Shown: positions 1 to 6,957 of the stretch, piece after piece
Position numbering within the stretch: the first letter of the stretch is position 1
How the letters are laid out: each line of letters starts with the position of its first letter
Virus record (IMG/VR): IMGVR_UViG_3300046010_002706
Coordinates: 1-24,795 of that record
Origin: a virus
DNA: 24,795 nucleotides
Direction: 5' to 3' (one strand)
Position numbers and translations under genes: made by a program
The notes under the pieces: model-generated
Told to the model about the DNA's origin: nothing
What the model saw: the letters and a program-made list of their open reading frames with translations, nothing else
Databases searched by the model: none

Positions 1-1674
1 GCCTACCAGAAGATAACGGACGGTGTCGCGGATTACTTCACCGTACAGCCGCAGCCCGTCATGTTCCAAGACAGCGCAGGGACCACGCCTGTCACGGCGG
101 TTGAGCAGCCTGTTGGCCTGATCTTCGACAAGAGCAAGGGGCTGGCGCTTGGGGCTGAGTTGATCGCTGACCCGTCATTCAATACCCCGGCAAGTTGGAC
201 GGCTTCTGCCGGAAGCGTGGTTGTCACTGGTGGGGCGGCTGTCTGGACTTCGGCTGCGGCTGCCGTGAACGTACAGCCATCTGCTGGTTTGGCCCCTGTT
301 AGCGGTAGATGGTACTACGCAGAAGTGACGATTACAGCCATTTCGGCGGGCGCGTTGCGGGTGGGTAATGAGGCGGGCGTTGCCTTGTCGCCTGACTTTA
401 CCACAACTGGAAAAAAGACGTTTTACTTTTCAGCCCCGTCTGCAAGCCCGCTTGTACTGAGAGCAGTTGGCACGACAACGGCAACTGTCTCTGATTATTC
501 CGTCCGTGAACTCCCCGGCAACCACGCCTCTCAGGCCACCTCCACCTCCCGCCCCGTGCTGAGTGCTAGGGTGAACCTGCTGACTTATAGTGAAGACCTG
601 AGTAATGTTGCGTGGAGCAAGGATAATACGACTGTTTCGGCTAACTCTACGACTGCGCCAGACGGACAAACAACAGCAGATACGTTAACGGCCTCTGCAC
701 TCCTTTCAATTCACCGTGTGATCAGCGCAGCAGTTACAGTTGCATCTGGTGTCGGGTGTACCCACTCTGTCTGCCTAAAGGCTGGCACACACAGTTTTGC
801 CCAGATACATGACGGTGCAAGCGCAAGCTACTTTGCCAACTTCAATCTTTCTGCGGGTACGGTTGGCACTGTCACTGGTTGTACAGCCACAATGGTCCCG
901 CTAGGCAATGGGTGGTATCGTTGTTCAATTGCAATGACGCTGAATGCGGCGAATCCTATTCTTTGTGTGGGTATCATTTCTTCAGCTACTGCTGCCCGTA
1001 ACGAAAGTTGGACCACAGCAGGGACGGAAACAATCTTTCTCTGGGGCGCAGACGTTCGCGTCACCAACGATGGCGTAGGCATCCCCGCCTACCAGCGCAT
1101 TAACGCTGCAACCGACTACGACACCTCTGGCTTCCCTCTGTACCTCGCGTTTGACGGTGTGGATGACAGCCTCGCCACGGCGAGCGTGGACTTTAGTGCT
1201 ACGGACAAGATGAGCGTGTTTGCGGGCGTAAGGAAGCTGAGTGATGCGGCAGACGGAATGGTTTACCAGATGGGTGACGCCAGTGCGCTGCAATCTGGTG
1301 CATTTGAACTGACAGCGCCCGGATCAAGCACTGTAACCAAGTTCCAGTTTTTGTCTCGCGGCACTGTCAATGCCATACCGTTTACGACGTCAACTACCTA
1401 CAACGCTCCATACACTGGCGTCATTGCAGGACTTGGCGACATAAGCGGCGATGCGGCAACGCTCCGCATCAACGGCGCGCAAATCGCACAAATACTCACC
1501 GACCAGGGAACCGGAAACTACGGCAATTACCCGCTCTACATTGGTCGCCGCGCTGGTACATCGCTCCCCTACAATGGACGCCTCTATTCCCTCATCGTCC
1601 GTGGCGCATCAACCAACGCCGACCAACTCGCCCGCACGGAAACGTGGGTAAACAACATCACGAAGGCATACTGA
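1..1674 (+). CDS. Tail fibre / receptor-binding protein, C-terminal part (5' end outside window)
   Basis: The reading frame is already open at base 1, so the Met codon at 61 is internal and the true start lies upstream; 557 residues are visible. A segment just after residue 20 (VMFQDSAGTTPVTAVEQPVG) is of a kind common in phage tail proteins. The middle is rich in Thr, Ser, Ala and Gly, as in beta-structured fibres. From about residue 380 the pattern LYLAFDGVDDSLAT begins a LamG/concanavalin-like domain that runs to the end, suggesting carbohydrate or surface binding. It ends one base before the next start codon, in a block of probable virion genes. Role as fibre is inferred from composition, domain pattern and neighbours; the receptor is unknown. 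Confidence 0.75.
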   Translation, partial: AYQKITDGVADYFTVQPQPVMFQDSAGTTPVTAVEQPVGLIFDKSKGLALGAELIADPSFNTPASWTASAGSVVVTGGAAVWTSAAAAVNVQPSAGLAPVSGRWYYAEVTITAISAGALRVGNEAGVALSPDFTTTGKKTFYFSAPSASPLVLRAVGTTTATVSDYSVRELPGNHASQATSTSRPVLSARVNLLTYSEDLSNVAWSKDNTTVSANSTTAPDGQTTADTLTASALLSIHRVISAAVTVASGVGCTHSVCLKAGTHSFAQIHDGASASYFANFNLSAGTVGTVTGCTATMVPLGNGWYRCSIAMTLNAANPILCVGIISSATAARNESWTTAGTETIFLWGADVRVTNDGVGIPAYQRINAATDYDTSGFPLYLAFDGVDDSLATASVDFSATDKMSVFAGVRKLSDAADGMVYQMGDASALQSGAFELTAPGSSTVTKFQFLSRGTVNAIPFTTSTTYNAPYTGVIAGLGDISGDAATLRINGAQIAQILTDQGTGNYGNYPLYIGRRAGTSLPYNGRLYSLIVRGASTNADQLARTETWVNNITKAY

Positions 1675-1675
1675 C

Positions 1676-2089
1676 ATGGCTGATACCTTTCGCACGGCCA
1701 TTTTGCCTACCGCAAATGCTCCGTTCGCCCGCAACCTTGTTGCTGCCCTTTCCTCCGGTGGGGCTGGCATGTTCACGACCCCGCTCAACGCAACGGGCGT
1801 AGGCACGGCCACGCATTACATCTCCAGCGGCTACATTGCAGAAGAGGTCGCCGCTCTCATGCCATTGCAGACTTGGGAACTGGACGAACAGGGTGACTGG
1901 ACGATGACTGATAGCACCCCCGGCGATGCTGCCACGGTTCGCGCTGCTGCCATTGCCCAAGGCTTCAACTGCACCCTTGCAGAGGTCCAGGCGCTGTTCA
2001 CTGCCGCTGATGGTACGGCGCAGGAACCCTTTACCGCTATGGGCCGACTTGGCCTTAAGATTATCACGCCACCGGAGGAGGGGCCATGA
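1676..2089 (+). CDS. Hypothetical small virion-module protein
   Basis: A 137-residue protein of unrecognised family. It starts one base after the upstream fibre gene and its stop overlaps the next start as ATGA, so it is translationally coupled inside the tail module. It is acidic and Ala/Thr-rich, has no membrane segment or signal peptide, and ends in PPEEGP. A central stretch ([16 protein letters not shown]) and a later helix-like part ([19 protein letters not shown]) suggest a small folded domain. It could be a fibre chaperone or minor tail protein, but nothing in the sequence proves either. Confidence 0.7.
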   Translation: MADTFRTAILPTANAPFARNLVAALSSGGAGMFTTPLNATGVGTATHYISSGYIAEEVAALMPLQTWELDEQGDWTMTDSTPGDAATVRAAAIAQGFNCTLAEVQALFTAADGTAQEPFTAMGRLGLKIITPPEEGP

Positions 2090-2682
2090 GTGGCTCCTTC
2101 TTCATTGAGGACGGATACAGCCCAGAGACAGCAGCAGGCTTTGTAGGACCTCAGGGTCCCGCAGGGCCTACTGGCGCTACAGGTCCCTCAGGGCCTCAAG
2201 GTCTCACAGGACCTCCGGGTACTAACGGTACTAACGGAACCAATGGCACTGACGGTGCTACTGGTGCTGTAGGTGCCACTGGTCCTGCTGGTCCTACGGG
2301 CGCTACTGGTGCTGTAGGTGCCACAGGCGCTGTAGGTCCTACAGGCGCTACAGGTGCTGGCGCTACTGGTGCCACTGGCGCTACGGGTGCCACTGGCGCT
2401 GCTGGTGCTGGTGCTACCCCGTGGGCCTCCACGACCATCACGGTCCCTGGGACTCTGGGTGGACGTAATGAACACCGTCAGACCATCACGGCTGCTGGTG
2501 TCACCCCTTCCAGCGTAATCAACCTCATGCTCGCCCCTGCATTGGATACAGACGAAAACGATCCTGAGATGCTCGACTTTGTAACTCTGGTGGCAATCCC
2601 CGGAACGGGAACATTCGACGTTGTGGCCTCCTTCTCTCAGAAGCAGAGTGGCATAATCAAACTCCAATATCAGGTGAACTAA
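2086..2682 (+). CDS. Collagen-like short tail fibre protein
   Basis: A 198-residue protein with a short N-terminal head (about 1-20), a Gly-X-Y collagen-like stretch at roughly residues 21-110 ([10 protein letters not shown], then many GAT/GAV triplets) and a C-terminal domain of about 85 residues. Collagen-like repeats form trimeric rods in many phage fibres, so this is probably an extended appendage with a C-terminal knob. The start overlaps the previous stop (ATGA) and the stop overlaps the next start (TAATG). The repeats are coded by near-identical 9-18 base units, so the tract could change length by slippage. Confidence 0.8.
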   Translation: MSGSFFIEDGYSPETAAGFVGPQGPAGPTGATGPSGPQGLTGPPGTNGTNGTNGTDGATGAVGATGPAGPTGATGAVGATGAVGPTGATGAGATGATGATGATGAAGAGATPWASTTITVPGTLGGRNEHRQTITAAGVTPSSVINLMLAPALDTDENDPEMLDFVTLVAIPGTGTFDVVASFSQKQSGIIKLQYQVN

Positions 2683-3434
2683 TGGCTAAACTCTCTAGAG
2701 AACTGGCGTCTACTACTCTACATCCGCGAGAAGATATCTACTCCACAGCGGCTCTTGCTTCAGTCAACGCTGAGACCATCATCAATACGGATGGTTGCTC
2801 TACGGTGACCCTCGACCTCCGTGGCACCTTCTCGTTGACCATTGAAGTCGCAGGGACTGTGGACGGCACCAACTGGCAGCTAATCCCAATGCGTACCATC
2901 AACGCTGCAAGCAAGCTCTACGTGGCTGCTGTGGTGGGTACGGCGGCTGGTACTTGGATTGGTCCTGTGACTGGCTACAGGCAAGTCCGTGCCCGTGTCA
3001 CTGCTTACACCTCTGGCTCTTGCACGACCACGCTTCTGGCCAGTGTCTCTCCCTTCAATGACACCAACGTCGATCTCGTCACGCCTGTCCTTGGTACGGC
3101 TGTGGGTGCCTCAGGTGCGGCTGTTACTCTGACCCTTGCGGCTCCGGGTGCTGGCCTGCGTCATTACATCACCTACCTGTCCATCAACAGGTTTGCTGCT
3201 GCTGTCCTAACAGCGGCTGCTGCTCCTGTAACTGTCACCACCACGAACCTCCCCGGTTCTCTTGCCTTCTCGTTCCCGGCTGAGGCTGCCACTCTTGGTA
3301 CTATCGACAGGTGGCGTGAAGACTTCTCGTACCCTCTGGCATCCTCTGCCCAGAACACTGCCACCACAATCGTGTGTCCTGTGGCCACTGGTGTCATCTG
3401 GCGTGTGACTGCGGGTTACTACGTGGCACCTTAA
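2682..3434 (+). CDS. Probable virion appendage protein
   Basis: A 250-residue protein, strongly Thr/Ala/Val-rich with predicted beta-structure throughout and no catalytic motif that I recognise. An N-terminal portion (about 30-130) contains VTLDLRGTFSLTIEVAGTVD, typical of beta-sandwich repeats in phage decoration or tail proteins. A second part (about 135-250) looks like another beta domain ending in WRVTAGYYVAP. The gene is coupled to the collagen-like fibre gene (TAATG) and followed after 10 bases by the HExxH protein. Assignment to the virion rests on composition and position. Confidence 0.65.
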   Translation: MAKLSRELASTTLHPREDIYSTAALASVNAETIINTDGCSTVTLDLRGTFSLTIEVAGTVDGTNWQLIPMRTINAASKLYVAAVVGTAAGTWIGPVTGYRQVRARVTAYTSGSCTTTLLASVSPFNDTNVDLVTPVLGTAVGASGAAVTLTLAAPGAGLRHYITYLSINRFAAAVLTAAAAPVTVTTTNLPGSLAFSFPAEAATLGTIDRWREDFSYPLASSAQNTATTIVCPVATGVIWRVTAGYYVAP

Positions 3435-3444
3435 GGAACTAACC

Positions 3445-4083
3445 ATGGGCGAACTATACCGCAGGGCTTTCAGTAACCCTGGAATGACTACCCGTGAGAC
3501 CAATGCCCACTGGAAGCGCGAACAGGACAACTACCTGAACCAGATCGGAGCCATGGACCTTATTAAGAAGGACCCCATGGCTTCCTTGGGCTACAAGATA
3601 CGTTCAGCCAACCCCAACATGACGCTGGAGATGGGTAGTAACTTGGAAGGGGGCTACAACGGCCTCTACCAGTTCCTCACGCCCAAGGGCTCTGAAGATT
3701 ACAAGGGTCCCCGGTTCAACGGCACAATGGACGTGGCTGTGGGTCTCTCCCCGCGCCAGTACGGTGCCACCATCGCCCATGAGCTAGGCCACGTAGGCTC
3801 AAGGAACTCTCAGTCTGACAGAGGCATCAAGTCTGATGTCAACGAGGAGGAGCGCCGCCAGCGCATGATGGACTACGTGAACAACCCCGCTGGCTCTGAG
3901 GCGCATGAGGATGCCTTGTGGTTCCTCAGCCAGCACTTCGGGATGTCCTTCGATGACATCGATGCTGAGGCGGAAGTCCTCGCAGCCCGCATCGGGCGCA
4001 AGAGCAAGAAGAAGCTGGCACCCACGAAGACCACTGAATGGGATGCAGCCGACTGGGAGCCTGAGGAGGGCGAGAACCAATGA
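3445..4083 (+). CDS. HExxH zinc metallopeptidase-like protein of the virion/lysis junction
   Basis: A 212-residue protein with the zincin signature AHELGHVGSR: His112, Glu113 and His116 are the expected two zinc ligands and catalytic Glu. Possible third ligands are Glu135/136 or His154 (SEAHEDALWF), about 20-40 residues downstream. The N-terminus is basic and polar without a signal peptide; the C-terminus is Lys- then Glu-rich. AAGGA precedes the ATG at normal spacing. Its stop overlaps the endolysin start (ATGA). It may be a virion protease or a tail-associated enzyme that attacks envelope proteins; the motif is clear but substrate and virion location are inferred. Confidence 0.7.
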   Translation: MGELYRRAFSNPGMTTRETNAHWKREQDNYLNQIGAMDLIKKDPMASLGYKIRSANPNMTLEMGSNLEGGYNGLYQFLTPKGSEDYKGPRFNGTMDVAVGLSPRQYGATIAHELGHVGSRNSQSDRGIKSDVNEEERRQRMMDYVNNPAGSEAHEDALWFLSQHFGMSFDDIDAEAEVLAARIGRKSKKKLAPTKTTEWDAADWEPEEGENQ

Positions 4084-4481
4084 AGCTATCTCCATCAAGC
4101 GAAGCCAAACTCAAGGGTGTCCATCCGTCCCTCGTCAAGGTAGTGCGCCGCGCTGCTGCTGACTGGACCGACAAGGAGCTAACTTGGATCATCACCTGTG
4201 GTCCCCGCACAGTGGCCGAACAGAAGCTGCTGGTGGCCAAGGGTGCCTCCAAGACGATGAACTCGCGTCATATCCCCGGCAAGGACGGCTACTCCAAGGC
4301 TGTGGACGTTGCCATGGTCCTCAAGGGCAAGCTCAGTTGGTCATGGCCGCTGTACGCCAAGATGGCTGTGGCTCTTAAGGCTGCTGCCTCCAAGGAAATG
4401 GTCCCTCTCGAATGGGGAGGTGACTGGCGCACCTTCAAGGACGGCCCGCACTTCCAGTTACCCAAGAACCTGTATCCCTAA
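4080..4481 (+). CDS. Endolysin, peptidase M15 family (L-alanyl-D-glutamate / D-Ala-D-Ala type)
   Basis: A 133-residue single-domain M15 peptidase. The family signature is visible: SRHIPGKDGYSKAVDVA gives zinc ligands His64 and Asp76, WGGDW gives the catalytic acid (Asp115), and GPHFQL gives His124. Enzymes of this fold cut the peptide part of peptidoglycan. There is no signal peptide, so release should depend on the holin encoded immediately downstream. The start overlaps the HExxH gene (ATGA). Length is typical of M15C phage endolysins. Confidence 0.9.
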   Translation: MKLSPSSEAKLKGVHPSLVKVVRRAAADWTDKELTWIITCGPRTVAEQKLLVAKGASKTMNSRHIPGKDGYSKAVDVAMVLKGKLSWSWPLYAKMAVALKAAASKEMVPLEWGGDWRTFKDGPHFQLPKNLYP

Positions 4482-4491
4482 AGGAGTCCCT

Positions 4492-4665
4492 ATGGACGTG
4501 AACCTGATCAATGGCGTACTTCGCGCAGTAGTCCCTGCCGTGGTCGCTTACCTTGTTGGCAAGGGCACCATCCCCGCTGCCGACTACGGCCCGCTGCTGG
4601 CTGGCATCACCGCTACGGTTGCTGCTGCATGGTCTATCTTCTCTAACAAGAAGCCCGCCGCGTGA
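4492..4665 (+). CDS. Holin, small two-helix membrane protein
   Basis: A 57-residue protein starting at ATG 4492 with AAGGAG eight bases before it. Two hydrophobic helices are visible (about residues 9-24 and 33-50) separated by the short turn GKGTIPAADYG, followed by the basic tail SNKKPAA. This is the usual plan of small class II-type holins. It sits directly after the endolysin and its TGA overlaps the GTG start of the next membrane protein. A longer reading of this frame from 4309 overlaps the endolysin and is not credible. Confidence 0.8.
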   Translation: MDVNLINGVLRAVVPAVVAYLVGKGTIPAADYGPLLAGITATVAAAWSIFSNKKPAA

Positions 4666-4919
4666 CTTGGACAGACATCCTGCTGCTGGTGGCCTTCATG
4701 GGCGGCCTGATAGCGGGAGGTCTGCTTGTCGCCCGTGCGCCTGCCTTCTGGCTGGGGCTGCTGGAACTAATCATCAGACGCCTCTGGCCATACCTCACGA
4801 AGCTTTGGGTACGCCTTAAGCTGCCCCTAGACCCTACAGACCAAGAGAAGCTCGACAAGAGCCGCAGACGGGCTGAGGAGTGGGACTTTGCCCGCAAAAA
4901 GGGTAGAGAACCTAAGTGA
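4662..4919 (+). CDS. Lysis-cassette membrane protein (second holin or spanin-like)
   Basis: An 85-residue protein starting at GTG 4662, overlapping the holin stop (GTGA). The N-terminal half is hydrophobic (about 5-28, then an amphipathic LGLLELIIRRLWPYL), and the C-terminal third is highly charged (EKLDKSRRRAEEWDFARKK). A membrane anchor with a charged helical tail fits an inner-membrane spanin component or accessory holin; it is short for an Rz protein. It is the last gene of the lysis cassette, ending just before an intrinsic terminator. The exact function is not established by sequence. Confidence 0.65.
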   Translation: MTWTDILLLVAFMGGLIAGGLLVARAPAFWLGLLELIIRRLWPYLTKLWVRLKLPLDPTDQEKLDKSRRRAEEWDFARKKGREPK

Positions 4920-4924
4920 CTAAA

Positions 4925-4961
4925 GCACCGAATCCAGACAAAGTGCTGGATCGGTGTTTTT
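4925..4961 (+). terminator. Intrinsic terminator after the lysis cassette
   Basis: CACCGA followed by TCCAG pairs with CTGGA-TCGGTG (left arm 4926-4937, right arm 4946-4956, one bulged A), followed by TTTTT. The loop is about 8 bases. A competing 5-bp pairing (AGCAC with GTGCT) is possible inside it. It separates the late virion/lysis operon from the lysogeny module. The outer stem CACCGA...TCGGTG plus T-run is reused in the terminator at 20983. Confidence 0.85.
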
Positions 4962-5083
4962 CCCTATGAGATGATGTCCTGTCATGTGCAAATTTAATTC
5001 CCTTGAGTTAATGACCCCCATGTAATACATCTCCACTCAGCGACAGTCACAAAAGGTTAACCACTGTGGACCAAGGTTTAGCC

Positions 5084-5434
5084 ATGACATCATATGATAT
5101 GAGTGACAGGCGACACTTGGATAAGGTCTCAAGCCTTTTTCAGGCCTTTCGCCAATTAGACATCACCATCCCGCTCCAGTTGGCCTACACCTTCATACTC
5201 TGTGCCACCTATGAAGGTGAGTCAGTAGGTGACATTGCCAAACGGGCAGGGTTCGCTACTTCCACCACCTCCCGCCATATCCTCGACCTTGGGGCTTTTG
5301 ACCGCAAGAAGAACCCTGGATACGGCCTAGTGGAGACCCGCATCGACCCCATGGAACTGAGAAGGAAGACCGTCCACTTGACACCCAAGGGACGCAACCT
5401 ACTTAATCAGATAATCAACACCATGAGGCTCTAG
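5084..5434 (+). CDS. Winged-helix (MarR-like) transcriptional regulator
   Basis: I chose ATG 5084 (AAGG seven bases upstream); a GTG at 5066 with its own AAAAGG would add six residues. The 116-residue product has a helix-turn-helix (ESVGDIAKRAGFATSTTSRH) and a wing that ends in a LTPKGRNLLNQI-type helix, as in MarR-family proteins. Its stop abuts the integrase ATG (TAGATG), so the two are co-transcribed. It is the only obvious DNA-binding candidate for controlling integration or lysogeny next to attP. A perfect 10-base palindrome (ATCATATGAT, 5089-5098) lies at its own start and could allow autoregulation. Ligand and operators are unknown. Confidence 0.75.
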   Translation: MTSYDMSDRRHLDKVSSLFQAFRQLDITIPLQLAYTFILCATYEGESVGDIAKRAGFATSTTSRHILDLGAFDRKKNPGYGLVETRIDPMELRRKTVHLTPKGRNLLNQIINTMRL

Positions 5435-6628
5435 ATGGCTATCTTCGCAGACAAGAGGGACGGTAAGCTGACGGGACGCTACCGTGTGGAACTCCAGCTT
5501 GGCGGTCAGCGCCTCAGGAAGCGCTTCGACAGCCTCCAAGAGGCGAAGGATTACGAAGCAGCCGCCCGTGTCGAAATGGCAAGCGGCAGGATGCCCTCAG
5601 AAGCCCGTACACGGCTGGAGAAGGGTCCGGTGGTGTCTACCCTTCAGGAACTGTGCAGGGCCTGTGAGGGCCATCTGTGGGCTGGGGATGCCTCAGAGCG
5701 TCAGGCCCATCAGCGCTTGGAGGGAGCCTGCAAAATCCTTGGTCCCTTAATGTTGATCGAATCTGTTACAATTGCCGATACTGACCGTTTGGTGAGAGTC
5801 CTCAGGGACAAGGGGACGGCCCATGGCACCATAAACCGCTACCTCTCCGCGCTTAATCAGGCCCTCAAGTGGGCCATCAAGCACAAGCACAGAGCGTCCC
5901 CACTCCCCGAGCTTTCGTGGCAGGATGAGGACGAGGGGCGCATCAGGTGGATCACCCCCGCTGAGGAGGCACGTTTAATCGAACTCCTAGCTCCCTCAGA
6001 GGCCCTCGCTGTCTTCGTGTGTATCCGTACTGGCATGAGGCGCGGAGAGCTTCTGGGGCTTCGTGAGAGGGACGTAGAGCCTACCTGGGTCCACCTGTGG
6101 GGCACCCGGACCAAGTCAGGGAAGTCCCGGTCAATCCCCCTGACACCTGAGGTCTTCCTTGCTCTACAGGAACTCTTCAGGTTGGGCATGCCCACCGTGG
6201 AGTCCCTCCGCTACCACTGGAACGCCACCAAGAAGCTCATGGGGCTTGAGGAGGACGAGGACTTCGTGTTCCATGCCACCCGCCACACGTTCGCTACCCG
6301 TGCCGTGCAGGCTGGTGTCCACCCCAGGGTCCTCCAGCGCCTCATGGGCCATAAGCACCTCTCGACCACCATGAGGTACATGCAGGTCAGCGACCACATG
6401 CTCTCAGCCGCAATCCAACAGGTCTCAGACCACATAGGATCGATAGCCAACACATTGATCGTGGCCGCTCCCCTTGGGGGTTTACAGGCAGGGGGAAACC
6501 CGCTAAATCCCCCAATTCACATTACGCCGGAACGCGACAAAACGCTGGGTAAACAAGGGCTTAGATCGGATTTAGGTTCCTGTGGGGAAACCCGTGGGGG
6601 TTCAAGTCCCTCCGCCCGCACCAAGTAA
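5435..6628 (+). CDS. int: Tyrosine integrase
   Basis: A 397-residue tyrosine recombinase. It has an N-terminal arm-binding-like domain (about 1-60), a SAM-like core-binding domain (about 65-155) and a catalytic domain. Catalytic residues visible are Arg202 (TGMRRGELLGL), a Lys at 227 or 230 (TKSGKSR), His280 and Arg283 (HATRHTF), His306 (LMGHKH) and nucleophile Tyr315 (STTMRYM). After about residue 335 the tail is low in structure, and its last 20 or so residues are encoded by DNA matching the 3' half of tRNA-Leu. The gene abuts the regulator upstream and lies just before the phage RNA polymerase, as in integrase-bearing T7-like phages. All catalytic residues are present, so it should be active. 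Confidence 0.95.
   Translation: MAIFADKRDGKLTGRYRVELQLGGQRLRKRFDSLQEAKDYEAAARVEMASGRMPSEARTRLEKGPVVSTLQELCRACEGHLWAGDASERQAHQRLEGACKILGPLMLIESVTIADTDRLVRVLRDKGTAHGTINRYLSALNQALKWAIKHKHRASPLPELSWQDEDEGRIRWITPAEEARLIELLAPSEALAVFVCIRTGMRRGELLGLRERDVEPTWVHLWGTRTKSGKSRSIPLTPEVFLALQELFRLGMPTVESLRYHWNATKKLMGLEEDEDFVFHATRHTFATRAVQAGVHPRVLQRLMGHKHLSTTMRYMQVSDHMLSAAIQQVSDHIGSIANTLIVAAPLGGLQAGGNPLNPPIHITPERDKTLGKQGLRSDLGSCGETRGGSSPSARTK
6568..6623 (+). other. attP: attP core: 3' half of a tRNA-Leu(UAG) gene inside the int 3' end
   Basis: The sequence reads as the 3' part of a tRNA-Leu: anticodon loop TTTAGGT (6571-6577), class II variable arm around GGGGAAACCC, T stem-loop GGGGG-TTCAAGT-CCCTC (6596-6612), acceptor strand CGCCCGC (6613-6619), discriminator A and CCA (6621-6623). 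No 5' half (acceptor strand, D arm) precedes it, so it is not a tRNA gene. Integrases commonly use such identity segments so that integration restores the host tRNA. The left edge is approximate: the anticodon stem mispairs at its outer two positions, as expected where identity with the host ends. Confidence 0.88.
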
Positions 6629-6663
6629 ATGAGCGTTTAACTACAAGCACTTAGAGTGTTCTA

Positions 6664-6697
6664 TTGGGGATGGTTGCCTGGCGGTGACTGTCCCCAA
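6664..6697 (+). promoter_or_regulatory. Strong hairpin in the attP right arm / RNA polymerase leader
   Basis: TTGGGGA (6664-6670) pairs perfectly with TCCCCAA (6691-6697), and inside it GTTGCC pairs with GGTGAC (with G-T pairs) around a TGGC loop. No T-run follows, so it is not a normal intrinsic terminator. A smaller hairpin (CCCTG/CAGGG, 6713-6727) follows. Together they occupy the gene-free stretch between attP and the RNA polymerase gene and may be protein sites on DNA or RNA-processing structures. Confidence 0.5.
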
Positions 6698-6727
6698 GCT
6701 GCTCTCTGGACCCCCTGTGGCGCAGGG

Positions 6728-6828
6728 TGACGTAAAGAGTCCGAATAAAAAATACCTACGTATTTCACTTGCAAATCTGGGGGACTTTCCCTAAATGAAA
6801 ATGGTTGCCGCAAGGTGATGACGTAAAG
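6728..6828 (+). promoter_or_regulatory. Integrase-arm-like direct repeats with an inverted repeat and weak sigma70-like promoter
   Basis: TGACGTAAAG occurs twice, at 6728-6737 and 6819-6828, within 205 bases right of the attP core, where arm-type integrase sites are expected. Between them AAATAC-CTAC-GTATTT (6750-6765) is a 16-base inverted repeat, a candidate operator. Immediately after it TTGCAA (6769-6774), a 17-base spacer and TAAATG (6792-6797) resemble a weak host promoter that could start RNA polymerase expression. All assignments are inferred from position and symmetry. Confidence 0.35.
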
Positions 6829-6884
6829 GCAAGACAGCCAAATTCCTTATTGGCCTCTAAGACCCAGAAAGGAAACGATAAAGT

Positions 6885-6914
6885 GCTTCAGACACCCCCC
6901 TTTTGGGGAGACTT
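6885..6914 (+). promoter_or_regulatory. Candidate phage RNA polymerase promoter, copy 1 (before the RNA polymerase gene)
   Basis: The element is GCTTC, five variable bases, CCCCCC, TTTT, GGGG, AGACTT. A copy of the same length is at 23159-23188, in front of the tail-fibre region. GGGGAGA resembles the GGGAGA start of T7-class transcripts, with +1 near 6905. It lies 44 bases before the RNA polymerase start codon. An alternative is a protein-binding palindrome (CCCC-TTTT-GGGG). Confidence 0.5.
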
Positions 6915-6957
6915 CGCAGAGACCAGCCTCAAGTCGCAACAGTTTACCGAGGAGCCG

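Noticed and set aside
2188-2667. Minus-strand ORFs rich in Ser/Arg/Thr or Pro/Val over the collagen tract
   Set aside because: They are mirror translations of the repetitive Gly-X-Y codons; no start signals.
5003-5031. Sigma70-like promoter before the regulator gene (TTGAGT, 17 bases, TACATC)
   Set aside because: The -10 match is only 3 of 6 and no supporting element is visible, although a promoter after the terminator is expected here.
6568-6623. A functional phage tRNA gene
   Set aside because: Only the 3' half is present; no matching 5' acceptor strand or D arm exists upstream, and the DNA is inside int.
6805-6957. N-terminal extension of RNA polymerase from TTG 6805
   Set aside because: No ribosome site, not T7-like in sequence, and it would translate through the promoter-like element; ATG 6958 has GAGGAG.
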